This document shows, piece after piece, positions 1 through 10,655 of a DNA stretch of 64,000 bases. Location: contig CAOLHI010001444.1 of assembly GCA_948474755.1 (NCBI GenBank), forward strand, positions 434,001 to 498,000. The letters run 5' to 3'. The notes under the pieces were generated by a model. That model was not told the origin of the DNA. It saw only the letters and a program-made list of their open reading frames with translations, and made no database searches. The position numbers and the translations under genes are program-made. Position 1 is the stretch's first letter. The number at the start of each line of letters is the position of its first letter. Source of the DNA: Ctenosaura bakeri. Lineage: Eukaryota > Chordata > Lepidosauria > Squamata > Iguanidae.

Positions 1-204
1 AACCAACCAAACAAACAAAAAACCCAGAAAGGGTATACAGAGTGTATACAGACTAGAAGAGGGGTGAAACAACAGGTATTAGGAAGTAAGCTGCCTTGGA
101 ACATGGAACATGGCTGCACTTCTCCTCCCTGACTTTATTTTTTTCTAAAGTGGACAAAGTGTGGTGTGTGCCCTGGCACACCCTCCAACTTCCCTGATTC
201 ATGA

Positions 205-597
205 AACCATGAAGACCTGTGAGGAGTGCCTTAGGGAGCTGAGTATGTGCAGCCTGGAGAAGAGAAGGTTAAGAGGTGACATAACAGCCATGTTTAAATA
301 TTTGAAGGGAGGTCATATGGAGCAAGCCTGTTTCCTGCTGCTCCAAAGACTAGGACACGGAGCAATGGCCTCAAAGGGATTCCACCTAAATATTAGGAAG
401 AACTTCCTGATGGTAAAAGCAGTTCAACAGTGGAATGTGCTGCCTCAAGAGAGTGTGGTAGAGTCTTCTTCTTCAGAGGTTTTCAAACAGAGGCTAGATG
501 GCCATCTGTCAGGAATGGTATATTCCTACATGGCAGGGGAGTTGGACTCAATGGCCTTTGTGGTCTCTTCCAAGTTTGTGATTCCATGATTCTAAGA
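205..597 (+). mobile_element. CR1 LINE 3' end, 5'-truncated
   Basis: Ends in the CR1 octamer tail (ATTCCATGATTCTAAG at 582-597). A frame through it encodes the CR1 reverse-transcriptase C-terminus ([32 protein letters not shown]). Diverged and non-functional. Confidence 0.85.
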
Positions 598-2760
598 AAT
601 ATGTGGGCATGAGGGCTTAAAGATTCTGTGGACTCATTTGCAAGGCTCCAGTGAAAGCCAAAGAGATGCAACTCACAAGAAGAGTCAAGCCTACAAATAC
701 CATCCAATTCAAACGCCACCACCCAGCTTCAGTTAAGAAACATCAATTGGTTTTTTTTTGCTGGTCTCAATTGGTCAAGCAATCTTAGCCTCCATAATTA
801 GCCAATGATAAAAAAAAAAAACCCCAATGCTATGGCTAGATTCTAAAATTTAGTGCACGGGGAGAAACCTATCATCCACCTAGACTGTAGCTCCCATGAT
901 CCCTTACCATTAGATATTGCTAATGGGAGTTTCAGGCCAACAACATGTCAAAGACCAGACATTCCCTACTTCTGCCATGGTGCCAAAGCTTTACTTTCTT
1001 CTGAAATGAGCAGCCTCTTCATATCACATATCAACAGAGGTAAATCAAGGGTATATAAAGAAAAGCAGGAGAGAATGACAAGAGACAACCACGGCTGTGG
1101 CATATAAGTAAAAAATAACCAAAAGGAATTGATGGCACTGGTTAAAAAAAATCAAAACAATCAGGTCTCTGCACTCCAAAAGCATTTTACAGAGTGCCAG
1201 AACCTCTGGTTGGAAAAAGGGGAGAACCCCTACAAGAATCCCAGGCTCAAATTTCCAAGCTGCCATAAAGCTTTATTGGGCAATCCCAGGCTCAGCACTC
1301 TCTTTCTCAGCCTACTTGATCTCACAGGGCTGTTGAAAGGATAAAAAGGTAGGGAACTATGCATACTGCTGTGAAGTTTTTGGAAGAAGGACAGGATAAA
1401 AATGAGATTGGATCATGCAATGTATGAATGGCTTGGTCTTCTATGACACTGGTCAGACTTCCTTTATTATAGCATACACAACGTGCAACCTGAAATTGCC
1501 ACTGTGACCCAGTTTAGCTTGTGTTTTTTTCCCTTTTTCAATCTGCAACAGACAAACAAATCTGAAATTCAGCGCTGTCAGGCAGGAATGGGGAACTTCA
1601 CACACAGAAGTTGATCCCAAGCCCAGACGCGCCTATGGAAAAAATCAAGTTCCTGTATCACGGGGCGGTGACTCACATGTTGGTCAGCAAAGGCATATGT
1701 CTGCATAATGCTCCAAGACAAAGACAAAAATTGTTCCGACACAGAGGTCCAGCACGGCCTTTGGTCTTCTACAAGATATGCTCACAATTTGGGACTACAC
1801 CTTATATGTCCTGGAGCCAGCAAGTTTCACACCAAATCCAAATCCATTTGATTTAGTAGCAAAACACGAGCTGCTCGCATACAGAAATTTCCAGGGTGAA
1901 ACAGGAGCGTTTCCAATTTAAACATTTTAGGTATCATGAGTTTTGTCTTTGGGGTAATGATGTGGGAAACTCCAGCCTCTGGGCTAGTTGTAGCCCACTG
2001 GTCTCCCCATGTGGACCCCAAGCTGCTTATCTAGAGTGGGAGAAAAGAGATAAGAGGCTATTTAAAGTACAGACAGTTGTTGCAAGCAACTACGTCCTGG
2101 TTTGTAGAGGGTGCTGTTGCATGGCGACCTCAAGCCCTTAGCTCTACCCACTGTTAGAATGTGCTGACTCCTCCAAGGTCCTTCCCAAACTGGATTTTGG
2201 GCCCTGGGTTGAAAAATGATGCTGCATCCGCACCTACCATATAGCCAGTACCTAACAAGGCTGAAAGGAAGATGCTGAGAGAACTTGCTGGCTTACATTT
2301 GGTACGAAGCAAAATCAAACTCTTGGGTTTCAGTGCTTTCTATTGACAACCTTGGAGCTCCTGGATCCTTTGAAAAAGCAACAGGTTTGCAGTCACAGGC
2401 AATGTGAACCCTCTCTTGTTTGAGGAATTTGTAGGCAGACAGCAGAGATAAGGCAACAGGAAGCTCACCAATGTGAGACCACACAGAGCAGATGGACAAG
2501 GAAAAGAGCGTCCAAAGAGGCTCCAAATGGTCTGTCTGACGAAGGCAGACACTGTCAAGCCGGTGGTCAGAGTGAACTGGGATCTGGTAGACCAAGGTCA
2601 CGATTTCTCACCCAGGGGGTCCCTGGAACCTTAGGATTCTGCAAGAGGGTACTAGGGGTTCTGTGCAACATTGTGATTGAAAAAAAAATAATTTTTTGAG
2701 CTTTAAATAGAATAAATTTTACGTAGGAGTTTCTTGAGACCTGAAAATTATCCTCCAGGG

Positions 2761-3119
2761 CAGGGCTTTCCAAATGGTGTGTCACGACACATTAGTGTGT
2801 CGCCTGTGGTGTGTTGGTGTGTCGTCTCCCTAGCCGAGAAAGGACCCCACACGCACACCTGAGTCTGGCAGCAAAAGCAATGGCAGCAGGCAAGGAGTGG
2901 ATGGGAGGAGGAGGCTGTCTTTCCCCCTGCCACCGCTCTCGCTGGGGCCTTTCCCAGTGAGGGCAATGGCAGCGGGACAGGATTGGGGGGGGGCTGCCTT
3001 CCCCACCCCAGATATGCCTCTGGGTGCCTCCGGTTTGCCAGTAAAAGTGAATTATTGTGTCGCGAAATGATGCATGTTGAAAAAGTGTCTCACCAGCATG
3101 AAAAGTTTGGAAAGCTCTG
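2761..3119. mobile_element. hAT non-autonomous element with GC-rich interior
   Basis: Terminal inverted repeats CAGGGCTTTCCAAA / TTTGGAAAGCTCTG, flanked by a perfect 8-bp duplication CTCCAGGG (2753-2760 and 3120-3127), the hAT hallmark. Subterminal GTGTGTCRCGACAC motifs match the copies at 8610-9453 and 22105-22389, but the middle (about 2870-3020) is GC-rich and unlike theirs. Confidence 0.88.
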
Positions 3120-3239
3120 CTCCAGGGTAAAAGGTTGAGAAAGGCGAATCTAGGTTCTAATTCCCATTCAACGATAAACCTCAATAGATGATCGTGGGCC
3201 AATCGTACTCTCTCAAACCTGATCCACCTCACAGATAGA

Positions 3240-3910
3240 CTCTCCAAGATTTCACAGATAAAAACTGGAATGCATGTGACCAAACAACATCAGGGTGGAG
3301 TCAAAATGACAAAAGATATTAATCATAGAATCATAGAATCATAGAAATCTAGAGTTGGAAGAGACCCCAGGGGCCATCCAGTCCAACCCCCTGCCATGCA
3401 GGAACACCCTCAACGCACTCCCGACAGATGGCCATCAAGCCTCTGCTTAAAAACCTCCAAGGAAGGAGACTCCACTACACTCCGAGGCAGCAGATTCCAC
3501 TGCCGGACAGCTCTGACCATCAGGAAGTTCTTCCTGAGGTTCAGGTGGAATCTGCTTTCCTGCAGCTGGAATCCATTGCTCCTTGTCCTGGTCTCTGGAG
3601 CAGCAGAAAACAAGCCCTCTCCTTCCTCTACATGGCATCCCTTCAAAATGAAGAAGAACAAGTAGCCATTTGCTTTTGTCAGAGCCTACTGGGTAGGGCA
3701 AGATTCTGAACTCTCCCCCCTCCTCAAAGTTAATTGAAAGCATTTGATCTCAGTTTGGAGCAACTGCAATAAGCTGAGGACAAAGGAGGAATGTGGGATG
3801 AAGAGAGATAAACGGAGGCATTTTTAAAGTAGGTGCAAAAGTATGATGCTACAGGATTAATCAGGACTGTTGCCTTGGACAGTATGCACTGGCTTACTGT
3901 GATGATAAGG
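3240..3910 (+). repeat. Unclassified dispersed repeat, split by CR1
   Basis: Shares an ordered block (GCATGTGRC.AACATCAG, AAAAGTTATTAATGAG-like, GAGCCTACTGGGAAGGGC-like, AACTCAGTTTGCAGCAAC-like, GGATTAATCAGGACTGT) with 28425-28580, 40085-40550 and 43565-43905, and inverted with 31490-31855 and 62060-62500. It is interrupted by a CR1 at 3321-3655; joining the flanks gives ATTAATGAAG, as in other copies. Confidence 0.65.
3321..3655 (-). mobile_element. CR1 LINE 3' end, 5'-truncated
   Basis: Begins on the plus strand with repeated AATCATAG (the inverted CR1 tail) followed by AGTTGGAAGAGACCCCAGG. The reverse frame encodes [20 protein letters not shown] and [12 protein letters not shown]. Inserted in the repeat at 3240-3910. 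Confidence 0.88.
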
Positions 3911-4165
3911 TGGGGAGGACCAAAATCTCAAGGCAGGGCATAAATTAAACTTGTACATAAAAATAAGTACATCAGCATGGTTGCTACCGTAGAAATACCA
4001 TAGAAAGGAGAACAAAAAATGTAAAGAGTTTTAAATCTGAGGCTTATCACGTGGTACAAAACTATTAGAAACAAAAGGAGATTTTGTTAACTAATTTATG
4101 TCCATTATTACAACCTTGGGGCTCACGCTGAAGGGACTTGAGGCAATGTTAGGTGACTGTAAAGA

Positions 4166-4745
4166 TCTAAATACCCTAAAGGCCCCAGATCTTGTCCGAT
4201 CTTGGAAGCTAAAAAGGGCCAGCCCTTGTTAGTACTTGGATGGGAAACCACCAAGGAATATAAAGTTCTGTAGGTTATATTTCAGAGCAAGGAATGGGCA
4301 AAACCATGTTTAAATATTTGAAGGGATGCCATGTAGAGGAAGGAGAGGGCTTGTTTTCTGCTGCTCCAGAGACCAGGAGAAAGAGCAATGGGTTCAAGTT
4401 GCAGGAAAGAAGATTCCACCTGAACGTCAGGAGGAACTTCCTGACGGTCAGGGCTGTCCGGTAGTGGAATCGGCTGCCTCAATGGAGTGTAGTGGAGTCT
4501 CCTTCCTTGGAGGTTTTTAAGCAGAGACTGGATGGCCATCTGTTGGGAGTGCTTTGATGGGTGTTCCTGCATGGCAGGGTGTTGGACTGGATGGCCCCTG
4601 GGGTCTCTTCCAACTCTACATTTCTATGATTCTATGATTCTATAAAACCAGCTCTGAGTATTCGTTGTCTAAGAAAACCCCTTGACATTCATGGGGCCAC
4701 CACAAGTGGACAGCCAACTTGAAGGCACGTACACACACATACAGG
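4166..4745 (+). mobile_element. 5S rRNA-derived SINE, interrupted by CR1
   Basis: 4168-4276 resembles 5S rRNA (GATCTTGGAAGCTAA, GGTTAGTACTTGGATGGGA as TTAGTACTTGGATGGGAAACC, CTGTAGGTT), including the A- and C-box promoter regions. The SINE body stops at AAAACCA (4300-4306), resumes after the CR1 at AAAACCAGCTCTGAG (4644 on) and ends near 4745 with a GACTTGAAGGCAC-type tail and CA repeats. Confidence 0.82.
4307..4643 (+). mobile_element. CR1 LINE 3' end inserted in a 5S-derived SINE
   Basis: 337 bp, flanked by a 7-bp duplication AAAACCA (4300-4306 and 4644-4650). It starts at TGTTTAAATATTTGAAGGG and ends with TCTATGATTCTATGATTCTAT. The internal frame has a stop (GTAGTGGAAT at 4460), so it is dead. 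Confidence 0.9.
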
Positions 4746-5259
4746 TCTGGGAAGCCACCCAATCCAACCAGCTGTCGGTGACAGTTGGGCCCCAACACAT
4801 TACTTCACAAAACCACAGACATTTTTCTGGAACAAGTGTTAGGGTATCCATACACTGGACTCTGCTATTGGCTGTTTTCAAAAGAATCTCAGGATTGCCT
4901 CAGCTTGCAGTGGCTAGAACCAAAATGCAAAAACCGTACAGAAGCCAAGAGTTCAATCTCACTGTACATTTTGCACTTAAATTTGGATAGCAAAGCGTAA
5001 CTAATATGAGCTTTGCTCAAACATGAAGGGCAGATGCACATAAATCACAGCACACCTCCCGTTAAAAATGGCTGAAAACAACAATGAAGAATCCATGTAC
5101 ACCTTGTCAGGTTTCCGGGACATTTAGAAAACACGCATCCTGAATTTATTTAGTTTGTATAAACTTAGACTCTATACTACTAAAATTGGACCTGTTCATG
5201 ACATAAATTTTAAAACAAATCCTATTTTTATTTATATGTGTGTACACATATATGAGATA

Positions 5260-5665
5260 TCTAATATATAAAAGTCAAAGTTTGTTTGTCTGTGTCAGGT
5301 GAAGACCTCTATGACTGGCTGTCTAAGAGGATCTATAGAATCCTGGGGCTTGCAGTTTAGGGAGGGGCCTTTAGAATCCTCAGCCAGGGAGCTCTTGGGC
5401 CTCAGTCAACTGTGTCTCTCTTGAATAGGCTGGCTGCCATGGAGACAAGGCCTAGCAGCAAGGAGGAGGGCCGTGTATTCCCTTAGGAAGCCAACCTCTG
5501 TATGTTAATAACTCTGAATACAGATTGGATTGGGGAATATGGGGGAAAGCTACAGGTGCTGGACAAGACAGTTTGGGGAATTACAAACACAGAATCTCAA
5601 ATCTTTCTAACACGTATTACCTATGAGTAAATAAAATCCTGGCCAACGCTGGCTATATGCTCTAG
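5260..5665 (+). mobile_element. Non-autonomous Helitron
   Basis: Starts TCTAATATATAAAAG after an A and ends in CTAG before a T, the A/T insertion site expected of Helitrons. A short GCCA..TGGC hairpin sits just before the end (about 5642-5653). 406 bp, no Rep/helicase coding. 5329-5410 resembles the interior of the palindromic MITE family. Confidence 0.75.
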
Positions 5666-6802
5666 TAAATAATAAAAATACAACTAAAGGTGCAAAAAAA
5701 AACAAAAAAAAACCCAGGCAGTGCAGGCCATCAAATGGCCAGAAAAAGAGAGTTAAGAAGTGGCTTGATGGACATGACAAGACAGAGAATTGTAAAGGAT
5801 GGGGGTCACCACTGAAAAAGCCCTGCTTCCTATCCTCCTCTTTCTCAGTTTCCTTTCAATGAGAGATGTTGGACAGAAAATACATTGGAGGAAGTACCTT
5901 CATAAGACAAGGTGCTTTTCGCACTTGATCACAGGTGAAGTCTTCCTTTGGTTGACTTGTGTTTGGCCTGTTCCACACAGATGGCAGCAGGAGTGGGTGT
6001 CCAAACACTAGTACAGCCCAGACAGGTTTACTCACTTGGTGAGAATTTGCCCAGAGATGGGCCCAGCCTACAAGCTGGCAGTGAGCTCATTGCTCCAGCT
6101 TCAAAAGAATGCTAATGAGTAGCTACGCCCTGCGAGTTCTGAAGCTCCGTAGCCACAAACTACAGCCAACAGTCCCCTGGTCTTTCCTTTCAAAAAGAGA
6201 AAGGGATGTTTTCCAAGTCAAGAGCATTTCTAACCTTCTGAGGACAGCAATGGCAGTCAGGCAGGGTTGCTGAAGCCAGCCCAGACTGTTGGAAAAGCAG
6301 ACGGAGACAGAAGAAGTAGAAGGTGGAGCACAGGAGCCAAAGAATGAGCCAAAACCCAGGAAATCTTCTAGTCAAATTTCACCACTACCATGAACTCCTA
6401 AGGAGGCTTAGAAGATAAGCTCCTTCCACCCAGTCCTAGCCCTTCATCTCATCTCAGCAGCTTCACCTCAGCCTCTGAGGAGTCCAACACTGAAAAACTT
6501 TGAATGCTGCAGAATGCTAAGAAGTAGAGATGAGAGGTTTCAAATCAGCTATGATGGTTAACTGATATTTTTTTAAAAACTTTTTATTGTCTGAAAAGCT
6601 GCTCCTATTAACCAGGCAGTACCAAAAAAAATATGCTTTTAACACAAGTGTTTGTTTAAAAAAAAAACTTCACATGACTCTAATCATTCCTCACACACAG
6701 GTGAGAATTTCTTTGCTGGAAACAATAGGCATGCAAAAAAAAAATGGGGGAGAGAGTAGGTTTCTTAGTTTGGAAGTATTGTTTTTATTCACGTGCAAAT
6801 TT

Positions 6803-7424
6803 CATAGAATCATAGAAATGTACAGTTGGAAGAGACCCCAGGGGCCATCCAGTCCAACCCCCTGCCATGCAGGAACACCCATCAAAGCATCCCCAACAGA
6901 TGGCCATCAAGTCTCTGCTTAAAAACCTCCAAAGAAGGAGACTCCACTATACTCCGAGGCAGCATCTTCCACTGCCGGACAGCCCTGACCGTGAGGAAGT
7001 TCTTCCTGAGGTTCAGGTGGAATCTCCTTTCCTGCAGCTTGAATCCACTGCTCCTTGTCCTGGTCTCTGGAGCAGCAGAAAACAAGCCCTCTCCCTCCTC
7101 TATGTGGCATCCCTTCAAATATTTAAACATGGCTATCATGTCCTCTCTCAACCTCCTCTTCTGCAGACTAAACATACCCAGCTCTCTAAGTCTATCCTCA
7201 TAGGGCTTCATGGCTTCCAGGCCCCTCACCATTTTGGTCACCCGCCTCTGGACTTGCTCCAGCTTGACCATGTCCTTCTTGAATTGGGGTGCCCAGAACT
7301 GGACACAATATTCAAGATGAGGTCTAACCAAAGCAGAGTAGAGTGGTACCAGTACCTCCCTCGATCTAGACACCATACTCCTATTCATAGAATCATAGAA
7401 TCATAGAATCATAGAATCATAGAA
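6803..7424 (-). mobile_element. CR1 LINE 3' end with long RT C-terminal remnant
   Basis: The inverted tail starts at 6803. The minus frame 7388-6882 stays open for 168 codons and encodes the end of the CR1 reverse transcriptase: [63 protein letters not shown]. The catalytic palm is missing because of 5' truncation. A second octamer tail (7385-7424) abuts the 5' end, so this copy probably landed in or beside another CR1 tail. Confidence 0.9.
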
Positions 7425-7601
7425 ATGTAATTCAATCCATAGATTGTTCAACCAAAACTCATCCAACAAATCAATGAAAATATATTGATACTGGGTTACA
7501 GTCCTAATCATTATGAGTAAATAAGCACCAAAGACTTTTTAAAAGATACATCAAACAAAGGGGGTAGAAGTGTATGAAGGGTTTTGGAAGGAATCGCCTA
7601 C

Positions 7602-7682
7602 CTTAAAGTAGAGGCCGTTACGTTCTTCGGATATGATTACCAGCGTGGATGGGTAGAGGATCAACAGCCGGTCATGTGCCTC
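7602..7682 (-). CDS. PLEKHN1: PLEKHN1 coding exon 8 (PH domain 2)
   Basis: 81 nt, 27 codons, phase 0 at both ends. It reads EAHDRLLILYPSTLVIISEE and then RNGLYFK, the middle strands of PH domain 2; the mammalian protein has DRLLVLYPTSLAIFSEE and GLCFK. The acceptor is CCCTACAG and the donor GTAGGC. The next exon should begin with a GELPL-like segment; I did not find it between position 1 and 7601, so it probably lies outside the window. Confidence 0.94.
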
Positions 7683-8094
7683 CTGTAGGGACAAAAAGAA
7701 GACCAAACTTTGTAGAGAGGCACAATTGTACAATTTGCCCACCTAACCTTTCCCCAGCCTTCTTCAACCTCATGCTTTCTAGATGTAATACAAATTCCAT
7801 CACTCTCCCAAGCAGTGAGGATGATGGTAGGAATTGTAGTCCAGCACATGGGGAAGGTACCTGCTGCCATATTTGGTGAAGTCACCAACACACAGACTGT
7901 ACAGAAAGACATCTATGTATTAATTTATCTGCCTTTTTCTCTCCTCGCCCCCATGTGATTGAATATTTCTTCTGTTCCTTAGTTGAAAATGGCTCCCAGA
8001 GTGTAAAAATTAATAATTAGAGCTTGCAACCTTACTTTTTCCAAAGTTATTAGGTACAGCCTTCATTCTAAGACTTCTTCCCAAAACAGTAGCT

Positions 8095-8134
8095 AAAAAA
8101 TGGTTAACTATAGTATTATAGTTAACCATTTTTT
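8095..8134. repeat. 40-nt perfect palindrome
   Basis: Two 18-bp arms (AAAAAATGGTTAACTATA and its exact complement) around a GTAT loop. No terminal motif or target duplication identified. Confidence 0.85.
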
Positions 8135-8364
8135 AATATTATCATGCTGCTTCCCTGTTTCTCAAAAGTAGCTAAATGAGTTCCTTCATTAGCTTTTAAA
8201 AATATATATCTGAATAGGTAAAGTAGTGTAAAATGTTCTCCTCCTGGTCCACCTTGTCCTCATCTCAAAAATCCCAAGAGAGCATAAGACAGCAGCACAA
8301 GGAATCATAGCGCTATAAGGAATCATAGTGGAATCATAGCGCTATAAGAGTGTCATGTGGAAAT

Positions 8365-8510
8365 GTTTGTTGTTTCAGCAGGTCTTTGAGGGCTTTATTA
8401 TTCAGAGGATATCGAAGAGCCTTTCAGAATCTGTTATACTGCTTATTTGTGGTTTTCTTTTTAATGGTCTTGCTTTTAACTGCTTTTAATTCTGTTGCTG
8501 GAATATTTGC
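8365..8510 (+). mobile_element. L2-like LINE 3' fragment
   Basis: Resembles the end of vertebrate L2-type LINEs (AACTGCTTTTAATT run), similar to 10150-10410, but lacks the final GGATATAAAT-type tail. Weak. Confidence 0.45.
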
Positions 8511-8525
8511 ATAACAAGCCCCCTT

Positions 8526-8583
8526 GGCCATTTTCCGCACTAGACTGTTATAGCGCTATTATTCCACTTTCAACATCCTATGG
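8526..8583 (+). mobile_element. Palindromic MITE, left arm only
   Basis: GGCCATTTTCCGCACTAGAC through ATCCTATGG matches one arm of the family; the other arm is absent. Confidence 0.8.
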
Positions 8584-8609
8584 TCCCAACGGATCACCAT
8601 CTCCTAAAG

Positions 8610-9453
8610 CAGAGCTTTCCAAACTTTTCATGTTGGTGACACACTTTTTAGACGCGCATCATTTTGCAACACAGTAATTCAGTTTTCCTAGCAAACCGGA
8701 GGTTAAACTAATCCCTTATAAGAGATACAGACACATACATAAATTGTAATAACAAAATGTATGGGGACACAACATATCTCATGAAAACCTTTCATATATT
8801 TTTATACCTTTTTTTTATAAAACTTTTATCACACTTTATCTTTGTACATTTGGCTGCTTAACGTATATATATAACAATAACAATAATAAAATCACATTAA
8901 CTCTATTATATATTATTGTTCCTATTAGTTTGTTTATACATATATCTCGTAACTTCCTCCGCCTCACTCCCAAAATCTTTTTCAGCAATCTTTTAACATT
9001 TCGAAATTCCCCAGTCACCACTATATAATAGTCAGTACTTCAACAACTTTCCCATTTTTTTCCCAACAGTACAGATGGTTTTACTTTACTTTATAGTATA
9101 TTCAAATCATTTTTTCAGTAATTCTAGCACTTTGTCTTTACAGTACATACTTTAGAGCCAATATCCTTTTTTCCTCATACATTCTGTCACACATTCCCAA
9201 TCCTTTTCAGTTATTTCTATTTGTTTCCCTTTTAAATAACATGAAAATATGTCAAATTGTTTTAATTCAGACACTTTTTGTGCCCATTTCTCTATATCTG
9301 GAACCGTGGGCAGTTCGGAACCGTGGGCATCATATATTTTTTAAAATAAATAATTTATAAATAATAACATACATTTCCAAGCTTGTAGCCAACACACCTA
9401 CACACTTCAGGCAACACACTAATGTGTCGCGGCACACTGTTTGGAAAGCCCTT
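8610..9453. mobile_element. hAT element (844 bp, non-autonomous)
   Basis: Inverted termini CAGAGCTTTCCAAACTTTT and the imperfect GTTTGGAAAGCCCTT, with a perfect 8-bp target duplication TCCTAAAG (8602-8609 and 9454-9461). It shares ends with 2761-3119 and 22105-22389. The AT-rich interior has no transposase frame. Confidence 0.9.
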
Positions 9454-9535
9454 TCCTAAAGAAGCACCCACTATTAGTGGGAGATGCATCCAAAATAAAA
9501 GGCACATAATCTGTTTCTGAAGGAAGAGGTCATAC

Positions 9536-9685
9536 CTGGAAGGGCAAGTGTTGCAGCTGCACTTTGGAGACGCACAAGATGTCACCCAGAGACTCCCGCT
9601 GGGTCCCTCTCCACTCCTGCACGGGGGCATTCTGCACGGACCACCGCAGCTGCTCCCGCCCAATAGAACTCTGTTTCCATTCATT
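9536..9685 (-). CDS. PLEKHN1: PLEKHN1 coding exon 7 (linker and start of PH domain 2)
   Basis: 150 nt, 50 codons, phase 0 at both ends. The first half (NEWKQSSIGREQLRWSVQ) is inter-domain linker; the second half (LGDILCVSKVQLQHLPFQ) is the first strands of PH domain 2. The mammalian protein reads CASRVKLQHLPAQ at the same place. The acceptor is TTTTCAG preceded by a T-rich tract and the donor GTATG. The exon ends at the same structural point as exon 3 does in the first PH domain (KVKFKFQHCQ versus KVQLQHLPFQ). Confidence 0.94.
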
Positions 9686-9913
9686 CTGAAAATTAAAAAA
9701 AGAGGAGGAGGACAAAAAACTTTATAACGTTCCACACACAACTCAGATCCATCTGCCCTGAATCACTGGTGGGTAGGGTATCTAGCAGCAATTCATTGAC
9801 CTTTGATGTTGCTGGGAGGGATCACAGATCATAAGAAACCCTTCCCAGACCGGCTCTACCATTAGGTAGCAGATGTTCAATGTCATGAAGGGGCAATAAG
9901 AACTCCTTTCCAA

Positions 9914-10094
9914 GGCCATTTCCACACTAGACCGTTATAGCACTATTATTCCACTTTCAACATCCTATGGAATCCTGGGCTTGGCAGTTTAGGGAGGGGC
10001 CTCAAAGGCCCCTCCCTAAACTGCAAAACCCAAGATTCCATAGGACGTTGAAAGTGGAATAATAGCACTATAAGGATCTAGTGCAGAAATGGCC
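9914..10094. mobile_element. Palindromic MITE
   Basis: Two arms starting GGCCATTTCC..CACTAGA, with a 3-bp duplication CAA (9911-9913 and 10095-10097). Both arms carry the ATTATTCCAC and TTTAGGGAGG variants. Confidence 0.88.
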
Positions 10095-10149
10095 CAAGTA
10101 AGGCTAGACTGGCATTTTCCTTGCCATCTTCTCACAGGCAGCTTAGACC

Positions 10150-10410
10150 TTTTCATTATTATTACTTTGGTAGGTCTTTGAAGACAGACTGCTCAAGGGC
10201 ACTGGGCCTTGCAGAATTGTGCTGTACTGCCTATCTATGTTTTGTTTCTTTGTTGTTATTAGTAGCTATGTTTTTAAACTGCTTTTAATTGTATGGATAG
10301 TTTAATGATACTTTTTAACTCTGGTATATATTTTAGCTATGTTTCTTTTAAGTTTGTATACCCACCGTCCCAGACTGGAGAAAAAGGTGGTGTATAAACA
10401 AATAATTTTT
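10150..10410 (+). mobile_element. L2-like LINE 3' end
   Basis: AACTGCTTTTAATTGTATGG then GTATACCCACCGTCCCAGAC and AAAAAGGTGGTGTATAAA, the layout of an L2 3' end (gene-poor AT-rich run, then GGCGGGATATAAAT-like tail). Confidence 0.65.
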
Positions 10411-10468
10411 TTGCTCCCAGGGAAGCAAGATAGGTATTTAGGGGAACTTATGGCCTCACGATGAACTG

Positions 10469-10655
10469 GCATGGTGTGGTGGTCTGAGCACTGGATAACA
10501 TCCTTGGAGACCTGAGTTCAATTCCCCACTCGGCCATGGAAACCCATTAGGTGATCTTGAGCACATCACACACTCTCAGCCTCAGAAAAGCCCATGAGAG
10601 GGTTGCCTTAGGGTCACCATAAATCAGAAATGACTTGAAAACACACAACAACAAC
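10469..10655 (+). mobile_element. tRNA-type SINE with ACAAC tail
   Basis: A promoter-like head (GTGTGGTGGTCTGAGC, GAGTTCAATTCC), a middle GGAAACCCATTAGGTGA and a tail ATAAATCAGAAATGACTTG ending in ACAACAACAAC. The tail resembles Bov-B-mobilised squamate SINEs. Confidence 0.8.

Larger units (their letters stand above)
1..7601. other. Intron 8 of PLEKHN1 (partial): repeat-filled
   Basis: No exon recognised. It holds CR1 pieces (205-597, 3321-3655, 4307-4643, 6803-7424), a hAT element (2761-3119), a 5S-derived SINE split by a CR1 (4166-4745), a Helitron (5260-5665) and an unclassified repeat around 3240-3910. The stretches 600-2750 and 5670-6800 show nothing I recognise beyond A-rich runs. Confidence 0.7.
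7683..9535. other. Intron 7 of PLEKHN1
   Basis: Contains a 40-nt perfect palindrome (8095-8134), an L2-like LINE 3' fragment (about 8365-8510), a lone left arm of the palindromic MITE (8526-8583) and an intact-looking hAT element (8610-9453). Confidence 0.75.

Noticed and set aside
161..589. 142-codon open frame as a gene
   Set aside because: It is the C-terminal end of a decayed CR1 reverse transcriptase, ending in the CR1 tail.
2792..3283. Minus-strand open frame of 163 codons
   Set aside because: Runs across the hAT element 2761-3119 and its flank, with no protein family resemblance.
4168..4276. Functional 5S rRNA gene
   Set aside because: Only partly similar, with several changes in conserved positions, and it continues into a SINE body and tail; it is a retroposon head. 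The copies at 50795 and 51034 are the same case.
6190..6375. Possible next PLEKHN1 exon (exon 9)
   Set aside because: The translation has no GELPL or NLEE-like segment and there is no matching splice frame.
7385..7424. CRISPR-like or telomere-like short repeat
   Set aside because: The AATCATAG units are the inverted 3' octamer tail of a CR1 LINE; there are no spacers.
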